Positions 35,949 to 44,494 of a stretch of DNA of 64,000 bases are shown one piece after another. The stretch lies in assembly GCF_019355555.1 (NCBI RefSeq), contig NZ_CP072141.1, forward strand, positions 1,110,001-1,174,000, written 5' to 3'. The notes beneath the pieces are model-generated. The model was not told the DNA's origin. It worked only from the letters and a program-made list of their open reading frames with translations, and ran no database searches. Every line of letters begins with the position of its first letter. Position 1 is the first letter of the stretch. The position numbers and the translations under genes are program-made. The stretch is from Rhizobium sp. L51/94. Lineage in GTDB: Bacteria > Pseudomonadota > Alphaproteobacteria > Rhizobiales > Rhizobiaceae.

Positions 35949-37091
35949 ATGGCAGGCGATATCGGCATGTTCGAAGCGGGAAGCTTCATCGGGCGCACCT
36001 GGGATGCGGCCAAGGATGGTCCATCCGTTGTCGTTATCCGCGACGGCACTGTCTATGACGTCACGTCACGAGATATTCCGACCGTCTCCGCCCTTCTTGA
36101 GATGGACGATCCCGTCGCTTTTCTAAGCACGCAGGCGGGCGAAGCTGTCGGCAGCCTCGAGGCGCTGTTTTCGGCGGACGCCAATTCGCCCCACACCTTG
36201 CTGGCGCCGATCGACCTGCAGGCTGTCAAAGCTTGCGGCGTCACGTTCGCGCGCTCGATGCTGGAGAGGGTGATCGAGGAGCGCGCTGCCGGTAATCCGG
36301 ATCTGGCGAACAGCATTCGCGGCCGCATCACATCCATCATCGGCGACAGCCTTCGCAATCTGAAGGCGGGATCGCCGGAGGCCGCCAAGGTCAAGGCGGC
36401 TCTGATCGAGGACGGTGTCTGGTCGCAATATCTGGAAGTCGGCATCGGCCCGGATGCCGAGGTCTTCTCCAAGGCGCAGGTACTCTCCTCCGTGGGTCAC
36501 GGTGCCGATGTCGGCTTGCACCCCATTTCCAAATGGAACAACCCAGAGCCGGAAATCGTGCTGGTCGTCGATAGCCGGGGGCGCGTCAAGGGCGCAACGC
36601 TCGGCAACGACGTCAACCTGCGTGACGTCGAGGGCCGCTCTGCCCTGTTGCTCGGCAAGGCCAAGGACAACAATGCTTCCTGCTCGATCGGGCCGTTCAT
36701 CCGGCTGTTCGACGATACTTATTCCATCGACGACGTCCGCAATGCCGACCTCGATCTCACAATAGAGGGAGAGGACGGCTACGTGCTGCACGGCAAGAGT
36801 TCGATGAAGGAGATCAGCCGTGATCCGCTCGATCTTGTCTCCCAAACAATGGGGCGGCATCACCAGTATCCCGACGGAATGGTGCTGTTCATGGGGACGC
36901 TTTTCGCGCCGGTCGAGGACCGCGACGTGCCGGGGCAGGGCTTTACCCACAAGATCGGCGATGTCGTGACGATTTCGAACGACAAGCTGGGCGCACTGCG
37001 CAACCGCGTCATGCTGTCGACAGATTGCCCGCCCTGGACTTCAGGCATTGCAAAGCTCATGCGCAATCTGGCGTCGAGGGGCCTGCTCTAG
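35949..37091 (+). CDS. Fumarylacetoacetate hydrolase-family enzyme
   Basis: 380 residues. The FAH metal-binding pattern is visible: EPEIVLVVDSRG (Glu-x-Glu) and GNDVNLRD, followed by ASCSIGPF. FAH enzymes of this length in proteobacteria often act on 2-keto-3-deoxy sugar acids (dehydratase or hydrolase steps of pentose and deoxyhexose pathways) rather than on fumarylacetoacetate. AGGAG lies 8 bases before the ATG at 35949. It stands alone, divergent from bcsN and convergent with treY after 21 bases. A link to the sugar-acid genes at 17-26 kb is possible but not shown. Confidence 0.82.
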   Translation: MAGDIGMFEAGSFIGRTWDAAKDGPSVVVIRDGTVYDVTSRDIPTVSALLEMDDPVAFLSTQAGEAVGSLEALFSADANSPHTLLAPIDLQAVKACGVTFARSMLERVIEERAAGNPDLANSIRGRITSIIGDSLRNLKAGSPEAAKVKAALIEDGVWSQYLEVGIGPDAEVFSKAQVLSSVGHGADVGLHPISKWNNPEPEIVLVVDSRGRVKGATLGNDVNLRDVEGRSALLLGKAKDNNASCSIGPFIRLFDDTYSIDDVRNADLDLTIEGEDGYVLHGKSSMKEISRDPLDLVSQTMGRHHQYPDGMVLFMGTLFAPVEDRDVPGQGFTHKIGDVVTISNDKLGALRNRVMLSTDCPPWTSGIAKLMRNLASRGLL

Positions 37092-37112
37092 GAAGCCCCT
37101 CGCTCGCTGCGG

Positions 37113-39761
37113 CTACTCGGAGACGAGCAGCGCCACTGGTGAAGTGGCCAGCAGGGCTGCCAGTTTCAGGGGCTGGCTTGTCTCGTGGACCGTACCGTCG
37201 ATGACATTTCGCACTCTGCCGGCAGCGCGCTCGGGCAAGGCGATCGCACTGTCTCCCCAGTAATCGCCGCACGGCCATTCGCCTTCGCCGAGTCCGTAAA
37301 CCAGCCGAGGAGCAATGGCGACGACCATTTTGTTCTCGTGGCTGCGCAGGAATGCAATGGCGTTGTCGGCGCGTTCACCGGTGACGGCCAATGGCTGATA
37401 ATCGCCTTTAGCAAACAGCGTTGGCTCAGCCTTGCGCAGCGCAAGGCCCTTTTGGACGAGGCGCTGCTTGAAGAGTCCCCGGGCAAGCGCGCCCTCATCG
37501 CGTGTCTGGAGGGGCACGGCCAGGTCCTCACCCAGGCGTGCAAAGTCTGGCAGGCGGCTATTGTCGGGATCGACGAGGCTGAGATCCAGTTGCTCGGCGC
37601 CCTGGTAAATGTCGGGTATCCCTGGAGCTGCCAGCTTGATGAGCGTCTGTGTCAGGCCGTTAAACAGGCCCGCCCGCACGAACGGCTGCAGCGTCTTGCG
37701 GAAGTCCTGCAGAAAAGCCGCATTGTCGCTCGCAAGCAGGTTGGCCGCGAAAGCCTTTACGGCGTCCTCGTACGCACCATCCTCCTCGCCCCAGTTGGTG
37801 CGCTGCTTGGCCTCGCGCAGCGCTTTCTCGACATAGGCAAGGAAACGGTCGAGCAAGTCGGCCGGAGCAGGCGCGTCGAGCGCGAGGTCTGCTGGCCAGG
37901 CACCGGCGAGTGCCTGATACAGCATCCATTCGAGCCGTGGTTCCGGCGCGGCGCCACCCGGCAGGGAAGCGACGGTGGCGGCATTGAGCTTGCGCCAGCG
38001 CTCCACGCCATCCAGCCATGCCTCCGGAGCTTCGGTAAGCGCATAAAGCCTCGCCCGCCCGTCCTCGCCGCGTTTCGTGTCATGTGTCGAGGTTGCGGAC
38101 AGGCCGGCGGGCTGTGTCTCCATCCGCTTAGCCATCTCGTGGTGGAAGCGTTCGAGGCCGAATTCAGTGGCAGCAGGTTCGCCGCCGACCTCGTTCAGGC
38201 CGATCAGGCGGTTATATCGATAGAACATCGTGTCTTCGATAGACTTCGCCGTCAAAGGCCCCGTCAATTGCTGGAAGCGGCGTCGGAATTCGAGCGCATC
38301 CGCCTTGGCCTCCGGTGCCACATTGCCTTGAAATACCTTGTCGACAAAGGACAACGCGGCGTGGTCCGCCTTTTCGGACGAGCCACCCGCAGTTTCCACG
38401 ATAGTGCTCCACATCGCGCCATCGGCCGCGTCGAGGGCGCCATCCGTCCCGTAGGTCCGATACACCGGGCAGGCGACAAGCAGAGACACCAGCGCCTGTT
38501 CCAGTGCCGCTTGCTCGGGCACGTCGCCATTGATCGCTCCGACACTCAGAAGCAGCTGCAGCAAATTGTTGGTTTCAACAGCGAAGTTTTTCCGGGCAAG
38601 CATCGCCTTGACCGCCAGCGCGCCCTCGGCAAATTCCGGCTCACCATCGGCAATTTCCCGATAGGTATCGGTGATTGCGTTCATTCCGGACGTGTTCACC
38701 AGAACGTCGGGCAGGGTAGTGATAAATTCATAGCCGGTGGTTCCGGAGATCGGCCACGCCTCTGGCAGCGTCTCTCCTTCGGCGAGGATTTTCTCGACGA
38801 CGATATAGGTATCCTCACCCACGGCACTGCGCAGACGCTCGAGATAGGCGGCGGGATCTGCCAGCCCGTCGATATGATCGAGCCGCAATCCATCAACGGC
38901 ACCATTGCGCACCAGTTCGAGTGTCAGCCGATGTGCATCGTCGAAAACAGCCGGGTCTTCGACGCGCAAGCCTACAAGACCGGTCACCTCGAAAAAGCGA
39001 CGATAGCTGAGCTCGCGCGGCGCGTCCTTCCAATAGATCAGCCGCCAGGGCTGTTCATCCACCACGGTCTGGAGCGAAGCGGGGTCACTGAACTTCTGCG
39101 CTAGCGCCTTGTTTATCTCTGCCGCCTCGCCAGAGAGCATGTCGCGCATGCTCTGGTGAAATTCCGTCTCCCGCCGTGGATCTGCATCAGACGCCAGAGT
39201 GCACATTGCAGCGACGACCGGGAGATCAAGTCGCGACAGCACGGCGGCATAGGTACTCGGCGCCAGCGGCAGCCGCTGCTCGTAGTAGGCAACAGTGAGC
39301 GTGCCCGCATCCGCGTCCACAGTCAGCGTCAGTTCGCCTGCCTCCAACGCATCCTGCAGCGGCTTTCCGAGGATAGGCAACGTCAGCTTTCGGCTCCAGT
39401 CGATGTCGAAATGCTGGCTGAAAGGGCTTTCCTCACCCCACTCGACGACGCTGCGCCACCACGAATTTTCCAGCGAGGCGGCCATATGGTTTGGAACGAT
39501 GTCGACCAGCAGGCCTATTTCGGCCTCCCGCAGCGCCTCGGACAACTTGTCGAACCCCTCGCGGCCGCCAATCGCGGGATCGATCTCGTTGGTGTCGGTG
39601 ACGTCGTAGCCATGGGTTGAACCCTTGGTGGCGGTGAAGATCGGTGACGCGTAGAGATGGCTGATGCCCAATTGGCGGAGGTAAGGAACCATTTTCCGGG
39701 CATGGTCGAAAGTCATGCCGTCGCGAAACTGGATGCGATAGGTAGAATTGGGCAAAGTCAT
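37113..39761 (-). CDS. treY: Malto-oligosyltrehalose synthase TreY
   Basis: 882 residues, a GH13 enzyme. YRIQFRDGMTFDHA at the N-terminus, DIVPNHMA (region I), GLRLDHIDGL (region II, nucleophile Asp), VVEKILAEGE (acid Glu) and TSTHDTKRGED (region IV) are present in order. It turns the reducing-end glucose of malto-oligosaccharides into an alpha-1,1 linkage, the step before TreZ releases trehalose. The start at 39761 has AGG 7 bases upstream; the frame is open to 39866 without a supported start. TreZ is not in the window. Confidence 0.96.
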   Translation of the reverse strand: MTLPNSTYRIQFRDGMTFDHARKMVPYLRQLGISHLYASPIFTATKGSTHGYDVTDTNEIDPAIGGREGFDKLSEALREAEIGLLVDIVPNHMAASLENSWWRSVVEWGEESPFSQHFDIDWSRKLTLPILGKPLQDALEAGELTLTVDADAGTLTVAYYEQRLPLAPSTYAAVLSRLDLPVVAAMCTLASDADPRRETEFHQSMRDMLSGEAAEINKALAQKFSDPASLQTVVDEQPWRLIYWKDAPRELSYRRFFEVTGLVGLRVEDPAVFDDAHRLTLELVRNGAVDGLRLDHIDGLADPAAYLERLRSAVGEDTYIVVEKILAEGETLPEAWPISGTTGYEFITTLPDVLVNTSGMNAITDTYREIADGEPEFAEGALAVKAMLARKNFAVETNNLLQLLLSVGAINGDVPEQAALEQALVSLLVACPVYRTYGTDGALDAADGAMWSTIVETAGGSSEKADHAALSFVDKVFQGNVAPEAKADALEFRRRFQQLTGPLTAKSIEDTMFYRYNRLIGLNEVGGEPAATEFGLERFHHEMAKRMETQPAGLSATSTHDTKRGEDGRARLYALTEAPEAWLDGVERWRKLNAATVASLPGGAAPEPRLEWMLYQALAGAWPADLALDAPAPADLLDRFLAYVEKALREAKQRTNWGEEDGAYEDAVKAFAANLLASDNAAFLQDFRKTLQPFVRAGLFNGLTQTLIKLAAPGIPDIYQGAEQLDLSLVDPDNSRLPDFARLGEDLAVPLQTRDEGALARGLFKQRLVQKGLALRKAEPTLFAKGDYQPLAVTGERADNAIAFLRSHENKMVVAIAPRLVYGLGEGEWPCGDYWGDSAIALPERAAGRVRNVIDGTVHETSQPLKLAALLATSPVALLVSE

Positions 39762-39964
39762 TGGATACCTGGCAGAGTGGGAAGGCCGTCGGGCGGCGCA
39801 GTCAGCAAATTGGCTTCCCGGGAGCCGATTTAAGGCCGCAAGGAAACGAATTAACCGGCCACACAACGCCGTTAGCCTCTCGGTGAAGCCTCGACCTGCA
39901 AACTTGCGGAAGCAAAATAAGTTCCGTCCACTGGCGATGTGGGGTGGCCGCAGGGCGCCTCCGT

Positions 39965-40438
39965 CTAGTGGGTCGGTGCCGGTTGCAATGCCGGCTGGCT
40001 GCGTGCGGCCGTCAGCTCTGCGGTAGTGTGGTTGAGGCGGTCGGCCAGCACCCTCATGATATCCACGGCCATTTCGGGGAAGTCGGAGAGCAGCTTGAGG
40101 AAGTGCTCTTTGCTGATCCGCAGTGCCTCGACATTCGAGGTGGCCTTTACGGTCGCAGTACGGGAGACGTCGCAGAGGATGGCGATTTCTCCGACAATCG
40201 AATTGACATCGACATCGGCGACCTTGATCTCACCGGTCGGCGTATCGACTAGGATATCGGCGGTTCCTGCCAGCACGACATAGGCAGCGTCGCCGAGATC
40301 GCCCTGGTGGAAAAGTATCTGGCCAGCACGGTAGCTGACGCGATCGGAGGTGAAGGCGAGCAGTTTCAGCTTCGCCGGCGCAATGCGTGCGAAAATCGGC
40401 ACTCGCCGCAACATTTCGACTTCATCTCTTAACAGCAT
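39965..40438 (-). CDS. Stand-alone cyclic nucleotide-binding domain protein
   Basis: 157 residues, essentially one cNMP-binding beta-roll: FHQGDLGDAAYVVLAGTADI, then the phosphate-binding cassette VGEIAILCDVSRTATV (Gly-Glu and Arg in typical places), then a short C-helix. No helix-turn-helix follows, so it is not a Crp-type regulator. It lies 36 bases after the degenerate ABC gene on the same strand and is probably co-transcribed, which suggests it senses cAMP or cGMP for that membrane protein or for the neighbouring glycan genes. The role is inference. Confidence 0.87.
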   Translation of the reverse strand: MLLRDEVEMLRRVPIFARIAPAKLKLLAFTSDRVSYRAGQILFHQGDLGDAAYVVLAGTADILVDTPTGEIKVADVDVNSIVGEIAILCDVSRTATVKATSNVEALRISKEHFLKLLSDFPEMAVDIMRVLADRLNHTTAELTAARSQPALQPAPTH

Positions 40439-40474
40439 GCGCGTTCAACCCCGGGATCACAGCCGCCAGATAGC

Positions 40475-43192
40475 CTATAACGATAAAAGTTCTTTGAACA
40501 TCCCGTCGTGCTGCAAAAGATCTTCGGTTGTGCCGCTTTCAGCCAGCGTGCCGCCCTGAAATACCAGGACGCGGTGGAACTGCTCCGCTAGCGCGACATT
40601 CGACAGAACCCAGATGATAGCCGGGTTGTGGTCGCTGTTTTCGATGTCGCGTAGAACGGTGCGGACGATCTGGTCCTGGATGCGATGGTCGAGCGCAACC
40701 AGCGGCCTGTTGAAGATCAGGTAGTCGGCGCGCTTCAGCAGCGCGCGGGCAAGGTTCAGCTTCTGGCGCTGGACGTTGGTCAGGCGCTTGCCGCCGGAGC
40801 CGACGTCGAAATCGAGGCCGATTGCCAATACGCTGTCCTGCAGGCCGAGCCTGTCGAAAAGATCGCGCATGATCACATGGATCTGCTCAGGCGCATCGGC
40901 CTGCTGGTGGGCGATACGCCCAAACAGCACGTTGTCCATCAATGTGGCCGAAGCCGTAAAGCGCTCGGGATCGTAGCGTTCGATGACAGCGTTCAGATCG
41001 GCCGGGATATGCTTGTGAAACTCCGTACGTGCCTCGACGATCTTGTTCATCAACTGCTTGGTGAGCAGACCGAAGCGGTGGCGTGGCTCGATGTAGGAGA
41101 AACTGAGACGAATGATCGATGCCCGCTCTTCGGGCGTCGCCGTCTCGAAGTTGCGGCCGCCCCGCTTCTGCAGCAACGCCTGATAGTCGGGAATGTCGTC
41201 CGCCGTCATGAAAGTGAGCTGCTGGAAGAAAGGATGGTCCGGCGGCAGGTCGTTGAACAACTCGACTGTGTTTTCGGCGATCTCGATGCCCATGTCGTAG
41301 AGTTCGCTGTTCAGGCCGCTGTCCTGGAAGAGCTTGATGAAATAGGGATGTGCAGCGAGCTTCCTGTTGGTCATCAGCGGACGCTTCAGTGTGCCGAACA
41401 GCAGGTTTTCACCCACCGTCGCCTGCGTATTGTAGGCGGTGAATTCGAACGGCACGACCAGCCCGTCGAGATCCTGCTCCTTCAGCCGCTCGATCAGCGC
41501 ATGGCGCAGTTCGACGATCCGTTCGGTCAGGTCCTTGTGCGTCTCAGTATCGACCGTGGAGCGAAGCGCCATGTCGAGAATATCCTGCGACATCAGCACC
41601 GAATCGAGCACTGGTCGGATGACGCTGTAAAGGTCGTCCGGCCCGGTCGCCCCGGCAGATGTGTAGTCGACCCAGTCGCTGTCGAGGCTGAGAGACGGGT
41701 TGCCGGCGCGTTTGGCCTCCGAAATCGCCCACTTGTTGCGCACCGCGGCCTCGCCCTCATAGGTGACGGTCGTCAGCGGGGCATGCTTCAAGCCATATAG
41801 AATGTTGTCGCGCAACGTTCCGTGGAAGAAGTAGGTGTCCGAGCCGGCATAGGCGATCCGTCGGCCGGTCACCGATTCCGGTAATTCCAGGATGTCGTGC
41901 CCATCGACGGTCACCTTGCCGCTGTCCGGCCAGACCAGCCGTCCGAAGGCCTCGGCCAGATACTCACCCCCACTGCCGCTCTCACCAACGATCGCCACGG
42001 TTTCGCCGGGCTGGATCTCGAGCGAAACATGGTCGAGAACACGGGCGCCGCTGTCGTCGCTGATTGTCAGGTTGGTGGCGACAAGCGCATGCTCCAGCCG
42101 TGCCGGAGATTTGGGGTCCATGACCTGGATGCGAGGGTCGATCAGTCGGTCGACGCTGAATTGCTCGACCACCTGATTGTACTTTACCTGGACATCCTGA
42201 CGCGACTGGTCCCAGTCGATCAGTTCCTTGAGCGGTCCCGGCAGATCCTTGTAGGCGTTGATGACCGCGACCAGCTGGCCGATGTCCAGGCGCCCCTGCA
42301 AGGCGAGAAACCCGCCGATCGAATAGAACAGGAACGGCGTGACCTGGGCCAGGAAATTGTTGATGAACTTGACCAGGAATTTCCACTGATAGAGGTCGTA
42401 GCGGATCGAGAAGATCAGCCCCAGCCGGGCAGCAATATCGGCCCGCTCGAAGTTGGACGTGTCGTTGCCATGGATGGTGCCGATGCCATCGACGATCTCG
42501 CCAACTCGGCCAGAAAGTTCGCGCGCCGTCAGCTGGCGCTGGCGGCCAAGCTCAAGCAGTCGCTTGCGCATGCGGGGAATAACGACCGCCTGCACCGCGA
42601 CGATGCTGGCGGCGATCATACCGAGCCAGAAATTCTGCATGATGATGAAGATCAGAGCGGTGACCGCCTGACCGCCGAGCAGCGCGGGCTGCACGAAAGC
42701 GTCGCCGGTGAACCCGCCGAGAGGCTCCACCTCGTCCTTGATCATCGTCGCGATTTCAGCCGCCTTGACGCGCTTGAAATGCGAAGGCGGAAAACGCAGC
42801 ACCCGATCGACAAGCTCAAAGCGGATGCGACGCAGCATGCGCTCGCCAAGCCTGCCCTTGTAGGTATTGATGTAGAGTTTGAAGAGGCCGTTCAGCACCA
42901 CCAGGGCCAGAAACACCAGGCTGAGGGCGATCAGCATCTCGAAACGGTCGAGCTTCAGGCCTTTGAATACCTCGATATGGCCGACAAAGGGGATGTCGTA
43001 GGCGATATGCATGAAGGACTGCGTGGCGCCTTCGCCCTCGAAGCCCTTACCCTGGATCGGGCCGTTGACGATCTGCTTTGGCAGGTCGAAGGACAGGAAG
43101 TAAGGCACCATGGACGCGGCAACGACGAGCAGGATCCATATCTGCTCGAGGCGCGTGTTCGACCAGATATATTTGGCGAGGCTTTTTTCCAT
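40475..43192 (-). CDS. ABC exporter-like membrane protein with degenerate, expanded ATPase domain
   Basis: 905 residues. Residues 1-340 form an ABC exporter membrane domain. The ATPase domain (from about 365) lacks key residues: the Walker A position reads GESGSGGE (403-410, no Lys), the Q-loop IAYAGSD (446-452), the signature LTNVQ (804-808) and Walker B YLIFNRP (824-830, Asn-Arg instead of Asp-Glu); the H-loop His is absent near VLSNVAL. Walker A to signature spans about 400 residues instead of 100-130. The motif T-x3-N-x-L-(F/Y)-G, normally single, occurs three times (459-467, 592-600, 750-758). The reading frame is intact, so this looks like an evolved pseudo-ATPase, not a decaying gene. 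Confidence 0.85.
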   Translation of the reverse strand: MEKSLAKYIWSNTRLEQIWILLVVAASMVPYFLSFDLPKQIVNGPIQGKGFEGEGATQSFMHIAYDIPFVGHIEVFKGLKLDRFEMLIALSLVFLALVVLNGLFKLYINTYKGRLGERMLRRIRFELVDRVLRFPPSHFKRVKAAEIATMIKDEVEPLGGFTGDAFVQPALLGGQAVTALIFIIMQNFWLGMIAASIVAVQAVVIPRMRKRLLELGRQRQLTARELSGRVGEIVDGIGTIHGNDTSNFERADIAARLGLIFSIRYDLYQWKFLVKFINNFLAQVTPFLFYSIGGFLALQGRLDIGQLVAVINAYKDLPGPLKELIDWDQSRQDVQVKYNQVVEQFSVDRLIDPRIQVMDPKSPARLEHALVATNLTISDDSGARVLDHVSLEIQPGETVAIVGESGSGGEYLAEAFGRLVWPDSGKVTVDGHDILELPESVTGRRIAYAGSDTYFFHGTLRDNILYGLKHAPLTTVTYEGEAAVRNKWAISEAKRAGNPSLSLDSDWVDYTSAGATGPDDLYSVIRPVLDSVLMSQDILDMALRSTVDTETHKDLTERIVELRHALIERLKEQDLDGLVVPFEFTAYNTQATVGENLLFGTLKRPLMTNRKLAAHPYFIKLFQDSGLNSELYDMGIEIAENTVELFNDLPPDHPFFQQLTFMTADDIPDYQALLQKRGGRNFETATPEERASIIRLSFSYIEPRHRFGLLTKQLMNKIVEARTEFHKHIPADLNAVIERYDPERFTASATLMDNVLFGRIAHQQADAPEQIHVIMRDLFDRLGLQDSVLAIGLDFDVGSGGKRLTNVQRQKLNLARALLKRADYLIFNRPLVALDHRIQDQIVRTVLRDIENSDHNPAIIWVLSNVALAEQFHRVLVFQGGTLAESGTTEDLLQHDGMFKELLSL

Positions 43193-43363
43193 TGCTTACC
43201 GCATGCTTCTAAATTCGGGGGTCGCCACGCTCGTCTTGCTCTCTCGCATGCCGCTTTTCCCTGTCGCTCGAAATGCGAAATGCCATGGCGGCGATCCGTT
43301 CCGATTCCCCGCCTTCGAGCTTATATCACAACAGTCTGCAAAACGAGGTCAAAGCTGCAACGG
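43193..43363. promoter_or_regulatory. Gap upstream of the degenerate ABC gene
   Basis: 171 bases separating the ABC gene from the glycosyltransferase trio on the same strand; it may hold a separate promoter for the ABC/cNMP pair. No clear promoter motif recognised. Confidence 0.3.
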
Positions 43364-44494
43364 TCAGGCGGCATCTTGAACGATAACAGCCGTCTTTTCG
43401 GCGCCATCCAGGTCGATGGAATGCGAAGCCGGCTTTGGTTTCTGCAGTGCTGTTGCAACGGACTGTTCCAGCATCTCCGCCGTCAGCCCTGCCTCCGGCA
43501 AGGCTGTTGCCAGCCCGAGCGCCTCCAGCCGTTCGGCGCGGACAGATTGCTCCGTTTCACCACCGGCGGTGAACGGCACGAGGATGGATCGGCAGCCGGT
43601 CACCAGCAGGTCGCAGACCGTATTGTACCCCGCCTGCGAGATCGAAAGCTCGGCCCCCCGCAGCAGCGACGGGAAATCGCTGCGAAAACGAACCAGTTGC
43701 GTATTGGCCGGAGCTTCGTTCTGAAGGGCCATGAAGTCCGCCTCGGGCATGTTCGGACCCGCGATCAGGCACCAGCGCCGGTCGGTCGCCACGCGTCTCG
43801 CCGCGTCGAGAGAGGCGCGGACGAGATCGCGCCCAACCGCGCCGCCGCCAGCAGACACGACGATATCGAAGACCTCGACCGGCTCCGGTGGTATCGCCGG
43901 TGCCACAAGTCCGGTGTAGCGTATCTTGCCGGCGATATCGGCGGCCAATGGAAACGTTTCCTCAAGACGTACGAAACGGGGGTCGCCATGCACAAGCACG
44001 CCGTCGAAATGGGCGTCGAGCGTGGCAACGGTTTCAGCGTCGCGCCCCGCCTTCTTCTGCTGCTGCAGGATGTCGCGCACCGAGGAGAAAAGCTTTGGCC
44101 GCGGCTTTGCCGTCTCGATGGCGTCGAGCAGCGGCAGCAATTCGAACCGCATTTGCCGACGGCCGAAGGGAAAGGCCTCGATGATGACGACGTCCGGTCG
44201 CGTCGCATGAAAGGTCGCAAGCAGCCGGTCGCGCCGGTCGTCCAGGAACGCCTGGTCGACCGGCGTGCCATCCTTGTGGGCAAGTCCTGAAAACCCCGAC
44301 GTCGCAGCCACTACCGGAGGCAGGGCGATGGAGGTTACGTCGTCACCCGGAAATCCAGCGACGGGCAAACCGCCGGTCACCAGCGTAACGCTGCAGCCGC
44401 GACGCGCGAGCGCACTCGCGATGCGGCTTGCACGGGCGATATGGCCAATGCCGAGCAGATGCTGAACGTAGAAGAATACCTTTGGTCCGCTCAC
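43364..44494 (-). CDS. GT28/MurG-like glycosyltransferase, second of a pair
   Basis: 376 residues. FFYVQHLLGIGHIARASRI holds the G-x-G-H-x-x-R loop of MurG-like enzymes, and QAGYNTVCDLLVTGCRSILVPF with the following GGETEQ is the GT28 C-terminal nucleotide-sugar site. It is similar in layout to the protein from 45767-46981. The start is GTG at 44494, overlapping the stop of the GT4 gene (GTGA); the upstream ATG at 44527 has its Shine-Dalgarno only one base away. Presumed cytoplasmic face glycosyl transfer; acceptor unknown. Confidence 0.83.
   Translation of the reverse strand: MSGPKVFFYVQHLLGIGHIARASRIASALARRGCSVTLVTGGLPVAGFPGDDVTSIALPPVVAATSGFSGLAHKDGTPVDQAFLDDRRDRLLATFHATRPDVVIIEAFPFGRRQMRFELLPLLDAIETAKPRPKLFSSVRDILQQQKKAGRDAETVATLDAHFDGVLVHGDPRFVRLEETFPLAADIAGKIRYTGLVAPAIPPEPVEVFDIVVSAGGGAVGRDLVRASLDAARRVATDRRWCLIAGPNMPEADFMALQNEAPANTQLVRFRSDFPSLLRGAELSISQAGYNTVCDLLVTGCRSILVPFTAGGETEQSVRAERLEALGLATALPEAGLTAEMLEQSVATALQKPKPASHSIDLDGAEKTAVIVQDAA

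Noticed and set aside
37185-39104. 639-codon open frame on the plus strand
   Set aside because: Antisense of treY; no recognisable fold, shadow of codon bias.
40475-43192. Calling the ABC gene a pseudogene
   Set aside because: No stop or frameshift over 905 codons and the membrane domain looks normal; motif loss with an intact frame points to changed function instead.
41897-44290. 797-codon open frame on the plus strand
   Set aside because: Antisense of the ABC and GT28-like genes and crosses their intergenic gap, which real genes on the minus strand explain better.
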